Shown here: one piece after another, positions 40,486 to 48,188 of the stretch
Numbering within the stretch: the first letter of the stretch is position 1
How the letters are laid out: every line of letters starts with the position of its first letter
NCBI RefSeq assembly: GCF_023008405.1
Contig: NZ_CP095376.1
Coordinates: forward strand, 2,256,001-2,320,000
DNA length: 64,000 nucleotides
From: Amycolatopsis sp. FBCC-B4732
GTDB lineage: Bacteria > Actinomycetota > Actinomycetes > Mycobacteriales > Pseudonocardiaceae
Direction: 5' to 3'
The notes under the pieces: model-generated
Database searches by the model: none
What the model saw: the letters and a program-made list of their open reading frames with translations, nothing else
Told to the model about the DNA's origin: nothing
Translations under genes and position numbers: made by a program

Positions 40486-40836
40486 GTGATCTCCTGGGGT
40501 GCCACCCTCGATGTGGCACGTGAACTGGCCCTGTTCGTCGCCGGCGTGCTGCAAGCCGAACGCCAGGACCGCGGCACCCGCCGCAACCGACGAGCGTTGA
40601 CCCCCTGCTACCAGGCAGTGCTGATCCTGCGCTGGTTCCGTGACGCCACCCCCGTGCACCGGCTCGCCACCGACAACGCCAGCAGCGTCGCCACCGCCTA
40701 CCGCTACCTGCACGAAGGCATCACCGCCTCGGCAGCACAAGCGCCCGACCTGCACCAGATCCTCACCGCCCGCCGCCGCGCCGGCGACACCCACCTGATC
40801 CTCGACGGCACCTTGATCCCCGCCGACCGGATCGCG
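40486..40836 (+). pseudogene. Truncated IS5-type transposase gene
   Basis: GTG 40486 begins MISWGATLDVARELALFVAG and continues through LTPCYQAVLILRWFRDATPV, LATDNASSVATAYRYLHEGI and THLILDGTLIPADRI. This is the N-terminal HTH region of IS5-family transposases, which should go on to a DDE catalytic domain; the first Asp is in LDGTLIP. At 40837 the match stops and the hairpin repeat begins. Downstream is the desaturase gene, so the rest of the IS is missing. The left IS end probably lies around 40370-40480, but I cannot define the inverted repeat. Confidence 0.75.
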
Positions 40837-40900
40837 GCGCTCAATGTGGCGTTGGTTGCGTTGGACGCACCCAACGCCGCATTGGGGCGCTCGGCCCGAC
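40837..40900. repeat. Hairpin repeat element (copy B) at the break in the transposase gene
   Basis: 40842-40861 and 40865-40884 are inverted arms, 18 of 20 positions pairing (CAATGTGGCGTTGGTTGCGT against its partner), with a 3-base loop. 40866-40899 is the reverse complement of copy A at 32766-32799 with one mismatch. The element looks like a dispersed, foldback repeat. Confidence 0.8.
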
Positions 40901-40947
40901 CTTCGTACAACCGCTGTGCGGCACCAGACACCCTCGGGACCAGCCCC

Positions 40948-42210
40948 TTACGCCGCGCGGGCCACCTCGTCGCCGCGGTAGGGGCCGGGCTTCGGGCGGG
41001 GCTTCCCGCCGGGCAGGGCCAGCCGGAGGATCGTCCGGTGGACCGTGCCGAGCTGGCGGGACAGCGGGCCCGTGTTGTACGGCAGGCCGTAGCGGCGGCA
41101 GATGTCCCGGACCCGCGGCGCGATCTCCGAATAGCGGCTGCTGGGCATGTCCGGGAACAGGTGGTGCTCGACCTGGTAGCCGAGGTTGCCGCTCATCAGG
41201 TGGAACAGCGGGGAGCCGGTGATGTTCGCCGCGCCGACGAGCTGGCGGACGTACCAGCCGCCGCGGGTTTCGTCGCGGACCTCGTCCTGGCCGAACGTGT
41301 ACGTCTGGTCGGGGAAGTGGCCGCAGAAGATGATCGAATGCGCCCACAGGTTGCGGATGATGTTCGCGGTGAAGTCCGCCCAGAACGTCGCGGCGAACGT
41401 GCCACCGCCTTCCTTGCGGACGGCGGCGAGCTGGGCCCGCACGGCGCCCCGGAAGCCGCGGCCGCGGGCCCGGTCCGCGAGCACCCGGCGCCGTGACCGG
41501 GGTTCGGGCCGCGCGAGCCGTCCCACGGCGGTCGCGGCCAGCGCGCTCACCAGGGGCCAGCCGACGTAGTCCTTGAGGATCTGGTCGCGGGCCTTGCCCG
41601 AGATGCCCTTGATGTCGTGCCACACGTCCTTCAGCGGCTTCTCACCGGCGCGGATCGCTTCGACGTCGAGGTCGTGGACCGCCACGCCCCACTCGAAGAA
41701 CGCCATCAGCAGCAGGTTGTAGAACGGCTGCGCCAGGTACGCCGGGTGCCACTTCTGGTGCGGGTCGATGCGCATGATCTCGTAGCCGAGATCCTTGTCC
41801 TTGCCGCGGATGTTCGTGTACGTGTGGTGGATGTAGTTGTGCGAGTGCTTCCACGCCGCCGCGGTCGACGCCGTGTCCCAGTCCCATGTGGACGAATGGA
41901 TGTACGGGTCGTTCATCCAGTCCCACTGGCCGTGCAGGACGTTGTGCCCGATCTCCATGTTCTCCAGGATCTTCGCGACGGCCAGGCAGCCGGTGCCCGC
42001 CGCCCAGGCCGCTTTGGACCGGGAGCCGAGCAGCAGGGCGCGGCCGGCGACGGCGATCTGCCGGTGCAGCCGGATCACGCCCTTGATGTACCGGCGGTCG
42101 CGTTCGCCGAGGTCGGCGCGCACCTGGTCGTGGATGGCGTCGAACTCGCGGGCGAGTTCGTCGAGCTGGTCCGCGCTCAGGTGGGCGAACGGGTGGGTTG
42201 TCGAGGACAT
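40948..42210 (-). CDS. Membrane fatty acid desaturase (DesA3-like)
   Basis: 420 aa. Three His boxes: HNVLHGQWDW, HSHNYIHHTYTN and GYQVEHHLFPDMPSS, giving the di-iron site of acyl-CoA desaturases, plus SIIFCGHFPDQTYTF. Most like mycobacterial DesA3 (stearoyl-CoA delta-9 desaturase), which works with an oxidoreductase encoded next to it, as here (15 bp upstream). One stretch (ARPEPRSRRRVLADRARGRG, about residues 230-270) is unusually Arg-rich compared with the membrane region expected there. GAAGGG precedes ATG 42210. Confidence 0.9.
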   Translation of the reverse strand: MSSTTHPFAHLSADQLDELAREFDAIHDQVRADLGERDRRYIKGVIRLHRQIAVAGRALLLGSRSKAAWAAGTGCLAVAKILENMEIGHNVLHGQWDWMNDPYIHSSTWDWDTASTAAAWKHSHNYIHHTYTNIRGKDKDLGYEIMRIDPHQKWHPAYLAQPFYNLLLMAFFEWGVAVHDLDVEAIRAGEKPLKDVWHDIKGISGKARDQILKDYVGWPLVSALAATAVGRLARPEPRSRRRVLADRARGRGFRGAVRAQLAAVRKEGGGTFAATFWADFTANIIRNLWAHSIIFCGHFPDQTYTFGQDEVRDETRGGWYVRQLVGAANITGSPLFHLMSGNLGYQVEHHLFPDMPSSRYSEIAPRVRDICRRYGLPYNTGPLSRQLGTVHRTILRLALPGGKPRPKPGPYRGDEVARAA

Positions 42211-42225
42211 GGGTTCCCTTCTCGC

Positions 42226-43323
42226 TCAGAGTTCGACCGTGACCCGGCCTTCGGCACCGTGCACGCAGGTGCGCACGATCTCGTTGTGCTTCTCGCTGAC
42301 GACGTTCGTGCGCAGGTCGCGGATGCGGCCCTCCCGGATCGGTAGGACGCACGTGTGGCACACCCCGACCCGGCAGCCGAAGGGCATGTCGACGCCCGCT
42401 TCCTCGCCGGCGACGAGGATCGGGGTGCCGGGCGGGCAGTCGGCGTCGAGGTTGCGGTGGGCGAAGCGCACCGACCCGCCGGCCCCCTCGGCACCTTCGC
42501 CACCGACGATCGGCTGGAACCGTTCGTGGTGCAGCCGCTCGACGTCGCCGTGGCGCTTCCAATGCGCCTGCAGCGCGTCGAGGAGTTCGCCGGGGCCGCA
42601 GGCGTAGCACTCCCGCTCGCGCCAGTCCGGGCACAGGGTGTCCAGCTCGGCCGGGGCGAACCGCCCGTCCCGGCCGGTGACGCGCAGTTCGAGCCGGAAG
42701 CCGTCGTGCTCCTTCTCGAGCGCCTCCAGCTCTTCGCCGAAGATGACGCCGGTCGCGTCCCGTGCCGAATGGACGTGCACGACGTCGCGCAGCCCCGGAC
42801 CCGGCGCCAGGTGCCGCAGCATGCTCATGACCGGCGTGATGCCGCTGCCGGCCGTGACGAACAGCAGGCCGCGGTCGAGCCGGTCGGGCAGCGTGAACGC
42901 CCCTTCGACCTCGCCCAGCCGCACGAGCTCACCGGGCCGGGCCCGCTCGACCAGGTACGGCGAGACGACCCCGCCGTCGACCTTCTTGGGCGTGATCGAG
43001 ATGAGCCCGTCCGCGCGGCCCGGGCTCGACGTCAGCGAGTACGCGCGCCAGTGGTGCACGCCGTCGATCACCACGCCCAGCCGCACGTACTGGCCGGGCC
43101 GGTGCCCGACCCAGTCGTAGCCCGGCCGGATCAGCACGGTGGCCGCGCCGCCCCGCTCGGGCTCGACCCGCTCGACGAGCCCGCGCAGCTCCCGGGTCGA
43201 CCACAGGGGGTTGATCAGTTCGAGGTAGTCGTCCGGCCGCAGGGGCGTGAAGAGCCACCGCAGCGCGCGCAACGCCCGGCGCCGCAGCGGCGACGCCGGG
43301 GGACGCATCCCCACTTCGGCCAT
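42226..43323 (-). CDS. Ferredoxin reductase/2Fe-2S oxidoreductase, desaturase electron donor
   Basis: 365 aa. FAD-binding RAYSLTSSPGR (RxYS), NAD(P)-binding FVTAGSGITPVMSMLRHL and C-terminal plant-type 2Fe-2S domain with cysteines in FGCRVGVCHTCVLPIREG and VRTCVHGAEG (four ligands). This matches the Rv3230c type that feeds electrons to DesA3. ATG 43323; GTG 43326 is equally possible. First gene of the desaturase operon, behind a likely TetR site. Confidence 0.9.
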   Translation of the reverse strand: MAEVGMRPPASPLRRRALRALRWLFTPLRPDDYLELINPLWSTRELRGLVERVEPERGGAATVLIRPGYDWVGHRPGQYVRLGVVIDGVHHWRAYSLTSSPGRADGLISITPKKVDGGVVSPYLVERARPGELVRLGEVEGAFTLPDRLDRGLLFVTAGSGITPVMSMLRHLAPGPGLRDVVHVHSARDATGVIFGEELEALEKEHDGFRLELRVTGRDGRFAPAELDTLCPDWRERECYACGPGELLDALQAHWKRHGDVERLHHERFQPIVGGEGAEGAGGSVRFAHRNLDADCPPGTPILVAGEEAGVDMPFGCRVGVCHTCVLPIREGRIRDLRTNVVSEKHNEIVRTCVHGAEGRVTVEL

Positions 43324-43378
43324 CACGCACCACCCCGGGCAGGGGCTTCACCGGACAAGTCGAAGGTGACCATGCCGA

Positions 43379-43402
43379 TTGAGTGTACAGGCGTGCACTC
43401 AA
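43379..43402. promoter_or_regulatory. Operator upstream of the desaturase operon
   Basis: TTGAGTGTAC-AGGC-GTGCACTCAA: 10-bp arms with 9 matching pairs. It starts 56 bp upstream of the reductase start. The shape suits a TetR-type lipid-responsive repressor; no such gene is adjacent. Confidence 0.6.
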
Positions 43403-43430
43403 CTCGCAGGCTGAATGTCCCGGCGGGGGG

Positions 43431-44279
43431 CTACGGGCGCGCCAAGACGGCCTTCGCGGCGGTGAGCTCCTGGTCCAGCTTCGTGCGGATCCCGGTGAAG
43501 TAGCTCGAGTGCTGCGCCACCGCCGCGGTCTGGAACCGCACTTCGGCGGCGTGCCAGGTGTCGACGAGCGCGCTCTTGTCCTTGCAGGTGACGTCGGCCG
43601 TCGCGGTCGTGATCTCCGGCTTCGACGGACCGGCGGACCCGTCCGCCGACCACTTCGGGTCCGCCATCGCCGCGAGCGGGTCGGGGTAGTCGAGCCCGGC
43701 CTGGTGCATGCACGTACGCCAGGAGGCCAGCGCCGCCGCGACCGGCGGCTGCTTGAGGGTGTCGTACAGCGACGAACGGCCGGTCTGCACCAGCAGGGCC
43801 TGGTCGGCGTTGCCGTCGGCGCCGAGGGCCTTGGCCGCCTGGGGCCCGCACCCGTTCTCGCTGAACGCGGCTTCCTTCGCGCCGTCGCTCAGGGTGCGGT
43901 CCTGTTCGTCGTAGGCGCGCTCGAGGCTCACCGGGGTCAGCAGGCCGGCCGGCACGTGGTAGCCGAACTCGGCGATCTTCGCCTCCACGACGCCGTACCG
44001 GCGGCGGTTGCGCAGGTCCGGCGCGTCGGCGGGGCGGTGGATCGGCTGCCACGCGTACCCCTTGACGCGCAGGCAGTCGGCGATCAGCACGTCTTCGGCG
44101 TCGGAGATCGTGTACAGCTCGGCGTCGGAGAACGAATACGCGTCCAACGGCAACCGGAGCGCCTTGACCTGCTCGGTGGGCGCGAGCGGGTCAGCGGTCC
44201 GCGGGACACCGGCGGGCGCGGGGGCACCGCAGCCCGCGAGGACGAGGGTGACGCAGACGAGCAAGGGCAACCGCGGCAT
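43431..44279 (-). CDS. Putative lipoprotein, unknown function
   Basis: 282 aa with a lipoprotein signal: LLVCVTLVLAGCGAPAPA (lipobox LAGC). The mature part is helical with spaced cysteines (VLIADCLRVKGY, ENGCGPQ, SWRTCMHQAG, VTCKDKSA) that could form two disulfides. It would be anchored on the outer face of the membrane. No domain recognised. It is downstream of the I36-type gene on the same strand with a 78-bp gap. Confidence 0.75.
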   Translation of the reverse strand: MPRLPLLVCVTLVLAGCGAPAPAGVPRTADPLAPTEQVKALRLPLDAYSFSDAELYTISDAEDVLIADCLRVKGYAWQPIHRPADAPDLRNRRRYGVVEAKIAEFGYHVPAGLLTPVSLERAYDEQDRTLSDGAKEAAFSENGCGPQAAKALGADGNADQALLVQTGRSSLYDTLKQPPVAAALASWRTCMHQAGLDYPDPLAAMADPKWSADGSAGPSKPEITTATADVTCKDKSALVDTWHAAEVRFQTAAVAQHSSYFTGIRTKLDQELTAAKAVLARP

Positions 44280-44357
44280 CGGGATTTCCTGTTCTGCCGG
44301 AATTCATCGGTCGGCGGGGTGGCCGGCGCACGGCCGGCCACCTCTTTGTGGTGCCGG

Positions 44358-44717
44358 TCAGATGCGTTTGAGCGAACTGGCCTTGTTCGAGAAGCCGTTG
44401 TTCCCGAAGTCCGAGTCGTAGGAGAACGCCTGCGCGGTGTAGGTGAGCGCGCCGCCGCAGCCGGGGAGGTCCCACAGTCGCACCTGGTGGTTGCGGTAGT
44501 TCCGCATGGAGTTGGCGTTGTTGGTGATCCCCGCCCCGAGGTTGGTGCAGGTCGTGGTCGGGGCGTACCGGTACTCGCCGTCGTGGTAGTCGTGCGTCTG
44601 GTACAGGCAGAACGTGCTGGCGGGGCAGTCGGCGAACGCGGGCCCCGCGGTGGCGAGGCCCACGAGCACCGGCTGGATGCCCACGATCAACGCGGCCGCG
44701 ACGATTTTCCGTCTCAT
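44358..44717 (-). CDS. Secreted peptidase inhibitor family I36-like protein
   Basis: 119 aa. Signal peptide (MRRKIVAAALIVGIQPVLVG, cleavage near AFA-DCP). The mature domain has CPASTFCLYQTHDYHDGEYR, ANSMRNYRNHQVRLW and a C-terminal NNKASSLKRI-like end (read FSNKASSLKRI), the beta-gamma-crystallin-like fold of I36 inhibitors such as SMPI. Four cysteines pair. It may block extracellular metalloproteases, or be structural. Confidence 0.8.
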   Translation of the reverse strand: MRRKIVAAALIVGIQPVLVGLATAGPAFADCPASTFCLYQTHDYHDGEYRYAPTTTCTNLGAGITNNANSMRNYRNHQVRLWDLPGCGGALTYTAQAFSYDSDFGNNGFSNKASSLKRI

Positions 44718-44926
44718 TTCGGTTCTCCATCTGTTCGGACTGGCTGTCGAGCGCTCTTCGGCGTTCCTCCATTTCGTTGCTGCGCCCCACCAGATTCGCC
44801 GCGGAAAACCGCGTTGTTACTCGGCTCACCCATTTGGCCCGGGTGAATGTTTCGGCCGGAATACCGGGGTTGCTGCTGGGAAAAGCACCGACTTCGGCGA
44901 CGACGTGGCGATTCCCGCGTGCGCGG

Positions 44927-46666
44927 TCACTTCCTCCGGCGGCCTGGGAGCAACGCGACCGCCGCCGCCAGGAGGGCCGCGCCCAGGAACAAGCCGATCG
45001 CCCAGGCGATCTTGCCCGGATTCCCCTCGAAGCTGTAGTTCAGTCCCTCGAAGGCCACCTGGAGGATGCCGATCACCGCCACCGCGCCGAGCAGCTTGTT
45101 GCGCAGGCTGTCGGCCCGCTGCTGGCGTGCCGTGCGCAGGTCGTCGACCGCGGTCTCCATGCGTTCCACGTCCCGGACAACGGCCGCCCAGTACTGCTCG
45201 CGCTGGTGGATCCCGCGCCCGGCTTCGATCGCTTCGTAGAACGCGCTTTCCGTGCTGTAGCGCAGGATGTTGAAGTAGCGGTGCCGGTGCACCTCTTCGA
45301 ACGTGGTCAGCCGGAATTCGCGGAACCGGTTGAACGTCTCGTCGCTGTGGGCGCTGGGGCGTCCCCGGCCGGGAACGCGGACCCCGAGCAGGTCGACTCG
45401 CTCGAGGTGCTCGATGAGGCCGCGGACCTGCTCCTCGTAGCGACGGACCAGGTCCTCGTTGTGGAGCGTCATCAGGTGGACCAGGAACAGGTACGGGCAC
45501 GTCCCGATCCAGCCGCGCCCGGCGCTGAGACTGCGTGACCGGTCGACGACCTCGTAGACCGCGGTGGGGGAGACGTACAGCGTCAGGCTCCCCGGGTCGT
45601 CTTCGGTATCCGGCAGCGGGTAGACCGGTTCGGTGCCGTCCAGGACCTCGGCGACGTCCTGGCGGAGAAAGTCGATCACGTTCTGGAAGTAGCCCGACAG
45701 GAAGTAGCGGGCCAGGTCGTCGGCGTCGCACCGGTCGAGCACGCACTGGTCGTAGACGAGGAACCCGTCGTCCGCCCCGGTCGGCTCGACCGCGTCGAGC
45801 CCGGCCGGCCGGTCGCGGTGGTCGGGGCGCAGGAGGTGGAAGAAGTAGGCGTCTTCGAGCACCGAGACGCAGACGGGCTGCCAGTTCGCGACCGGTCCGC
45901 CGGGGGTGTCGCCGTCCAGCAGCGCGTGCGCCAGCCCGGTGCCTTCGACGGCTTTCGCCGGCGCGGAGGACGACGTGGTCAGGATCCGCTTGAACAGGTC
46001 GGCGACGTCGATGGTGAAGCGGTGCCGGATGTAGCCGGACAAGGACCGCTCGACGCGCCGCGGGTCGTACTGCGACGTCGTGATGACGGAACCGGCGTCG
46101 AGTTCCTGCGTGGTGGGGACCAGTTCGGTCGGAAAGAGCACCTTCTGCAGCACGGAGAGCGCGTAGTAGTCCGCCGCCGTGTGCCGGTAGGGGATTTCGA
46201 AGGAGAGGTGGTAGGACAGCGACAGGTTCGAGTGCGCCACCCAGAAGGCGCGGCAGTGGACACCCTCGAACCGCGCGGGCCGGTCGAACTCCGCACGCAG
46301 GTCGCTGCCCTCGGTGGACCACGCGATCCGGCTGGGTAGGCCGATGTCGATTGAGTCGCTCAGCGCCGGGCGGTGGTCCCGGCGCGGGTGCGGGCTGCCG
46401 GACTGGATGAGGAAGTCGTCGACGAACAGGCCCCTCTTGCGGTCGGCGATGTCGTCGAACATCGGCTCGACGGCGCGCGACAGGCCGCTGTTGTGCGGCT
46501 GGGACCGCAGCACGTCGAACAGCTTCTTGTCCCAGCGCAGGGCGGACGTCTGCGTCTCCAGCGCCGACCGCAGGCGCTCGTGCCGGATCAGGAACGAGGT
46601 GGTGAGGTGCAGCTTCCCGGCGTGCCGTCGAAGCTCGTCGCGTGCGTGCTCGGCTGACTGGTTCAC
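44927..46666 (-). CDS. Unknown protein with C-terminal membrane hairpin
   Basis: 579 aa from GTG 46666 (GAGGGGG precedes it); the longer frame to 46771 lacks such a site. Mostly soluble: SLSYHLSFEIPYRHTAADYY, VYDQCVLDRCDADDLARYFL, LFLVHLMTLHNEDLVRRYEE. A helical region (EQYWAAVVRDVERMETAVDD) leads to two membrane helices near the C-terminus (LLGAVAVIGILQVAFEGL, AIGLFLGAALLAAAVALL). The layout recalls CorA-like proteins, but the GMN motif is absent. It lies 117 bp downstream of eccE on the same strand, so it may belong to the secretion locus. Confidence 0.65.
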   Translation of the reverse strand: MNQSAEHARDELRRHAGKLHLTTSFLIRHERLRSALETQTSALRWDKKLFDVLRSQPHNSGLSRAVEPMFDDIADRKRGLFVDDFLIQSGSPHPRRDHRPALSDSIDIGLPSRIAWSTEGSDLRAEFDRPARFEGVHCRAFWVAHSNLSLSYHLSFEIPYRHTAADYYALSVLQKVLFPTELVPTTQELDAGSVITTSQYDPRRVERSLSGYIRHRFTIDVADLFKRILTTSSSAPAKAVEGTGLAHALLDGDTPGGPVANWQPVCVSVLEDAYFFHLLRPDHRDRPAGLDAVEPTGADDGFLVYDQCVLDRCDADDLARYFLSGYFQNVIDFLRQDVAEVLDGTEPVYPLPDTEDDPGSLTLYVSPTAVYEVVDRSRSLSAGRGWIGTCPYLFLVHLMTLHNEDLVRRYEEQVRGLIEHLERVDLLGVRVPGRGRPSAHSDETFNRFREFRLTTFEEVHRHRYFNILRYSTESAFYEAIEAGRGIHQREQYWAAVVRDVERMETAVDDLRTARQQRADSLRNKLLGAVAVIGILQVAFEGLNYSFEGNPGKIAWAIGLFLGAALLAAAVALLPGRRRK

Positions 46667-46783
46667 AGGCCCCCTCGTCGGGTTCCGGGTCCGCCGGCGG
46701 ACGGCACCCTCCGGGGGTGAGGTCGTTCCGGAGCCCGCGCCGGTTTCGCCCCGCCGTAACGGTTCGGCCACGATGGCCGGCGG

Positions 46784-48067
46784 TCACGGACCGGCGAGGC
46801 CGATCGGCACCGTCGCCGCCACCCCCTGGGCGTGGCGGCCGTCGAGGCGGTCCACCGACAGTGCCCACTCACCCGCCAACCGGGTCAGCTCCGCGGCCGC
46901 GTGGTCCAGCTCCGCGGTGCTCGCCGCCGCGAGGCGGAGGGTGGCTTCGGTGCGGGTGGGAGCCGTCGCGGTCGGGCGGTGGGCGGTGACGGCCACCGTG
47001 ACCGCCGCGCGCGGGAGCTTCGCCGGGAGCCAGCGCAGCAGCTGGGGCGCCACGCCGGGCGGTAGCTCCGCCCAGCCGCCGAGCCGGAACGTCGCCTGCG
47101 CGATCTTGCCGCTGTGCCAGTACCGCCAGTCCTCGCGCACCTGCCCGCGGCCCGCGTTGACGTGCGCGAGCGAGGCCAGCGTGCCCAGCAGCTCCGGTTC
47201 GGTCAGGCCGTGGGCGGGCAGCCCGTCCCGGCGGAGCCGGCGCTGCACCCGCCGCACCGCGTTGCCGAGCGCTCGCTGGACGTCGGTGTCGTGCTGGACG
47301 TCGACCGTGCGCAGCGCCTGCAACGCCAGCCACACCCTCGGCGGACGGTCCCGCGGGATCCCCGCGTGGTGGACGACCTGCGCCGCGACCGCCTCGGTCT
47401 GTTCGTGCGGCGGGGGGAGCAAGGTCTCCGGAGACGGCATCGCCGGGTCCCGCCCGGCCGACTTCGGTTGCAGCACCACGGTGATCCCGGCCGCGCGGCT
47501 GAGCAGGAAGCCGGTGTCGCCGGTGGTCCCGGTCGCTTCGGGCGAGAGCAGCCGCAGCAGCTCGCGGCCCGCCTCGGCCGGGCCGCGCAGGTCGCGGGTC
47601 CGGTTCCGCAGCAGGTAGTCCGAGCCCACCACCAGCCACGCGGACAGCCAGCGGCCGTGCACTCGGACCGTCGTCAGGGCCACGACCACCGCCGCCGGGA
47701 TCGCCACGGCGACGAGCACCGGCCACGGCCGGGTCGCGGCCAGCACCAGCGCGACCAGGACGACCTGCCCGCAGACGATCCGCGCGGCGCCGAGCGCGCG
47801 CGGCCGTCCGGTGGGGCGGTGGTGCGCCGGCGGGGGAGTCCGCGGCGGGCTCGGCGGCGCCACGGGCGCCGGGACGCGCGCCGGGGACGACGGCTGCCGT
47901 GCCGCGGACAACGCGGCGAGCGCGGCCTCCCGGGCCGCCGCGCGGGAAGCCACGTCCGCGCCGGCCGCCGCGCCGAACGCGGCCGGCCGGGTGGCCACGG
48001 GGTGCGCGGGCGGTGGCGCGGGCGCGCCGCGGTACCCGTTCGCCCGAGCCGCGCCGGAATCCGTCAT
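46784..48067 (-). CDS. eccE: Type VII secretion protein EccE
   Basis: 427 aa from ATG 48067, behind a strong AGGAGGAGGGG. A Pro/Ala-rich cytoplasmic N-terminus is followed by two membrane helices (IVCGQVVLVALVLAATRPWP, VLVAVAIPAAVVVALTTV) and a cytoplasmic/periplasmic domain (WLSAWLVVGSDYLLRNRT, TGFLLSRAAGITVVLQPKS). The layout and WVxDYL-like start of the domain are those of EccE, the least conserved ESX membrane component. Divergent from the FN3 gene. Its presence marks an actinobacterial-type (T7SSa) system. Confidence 0.8.
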   Translation of the reverse strand: MTDSGAARANGYRGAPAPPPAHPVATRPAAFGAAAGADVASRAAAREAALAALSAARQPSSPARVPAPVAPPSPPRTPPPAHHRPTGRPRALGAARIVCGQVVLVALVLAATRPWPVLVAVAIPAAVVVALTTVRVHGRWLSAWLVVGSDYLLRNRTRDLRGPAEAGRELLRLLSPEATGTTGDTGFLLSRAAGITVVLQPKSAGRDPAMPSPETLLPPPHEQTEAVAAQVVHHAGIPRDRPPRVWLALQALRTVDVQHDTDVQRALGNAVRRVQRRLRRDGLPAHGLTEPELLGTLASLAHVNAGRGQVREDWRYWHSGKIAQATFRLGGWAELPPGVAPQLLRWLPAKLPRAAVTVAVTAHRPTATAPTRTEATLRLAAASTAELDHAAAELTRLAGEWALSVDRLDGRHAQGVAATVPIGLAGP

Positions 48068-48119
48068 CGTGCCCCTCCTCCTGCCGGTCCGGGGGCCAGG
48101 TTCCCCGGTGGAGCTGAGG

Positions 48120-48159
48120 TTTCGATGACATCGGTGCGGGTCACGGCGTTTCATCGAAA
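48120..48159. promoter_or_regulatory. Inverted repeat between eccE and the FN3 gene
   Basis: TTTCGATGA (48120-48128) and TCATCGAAA (48151-48159) are perfect 9-bp complements with 22 bases between. They sit in the 121-bp divergent promoter region of the secretion locus and may bind a regulator of both arms. Confidence 0.45.
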
Positions 48160-48188
48160 TTTCATGATCGGGCCCTAGCGTCGGGGTC

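Noticed and set aside
44927..46666. CorA-type magnesium transporter
   Set aside because: The C-terminal membrane hairpin fits, but the GMN motif at the first helix is missing.
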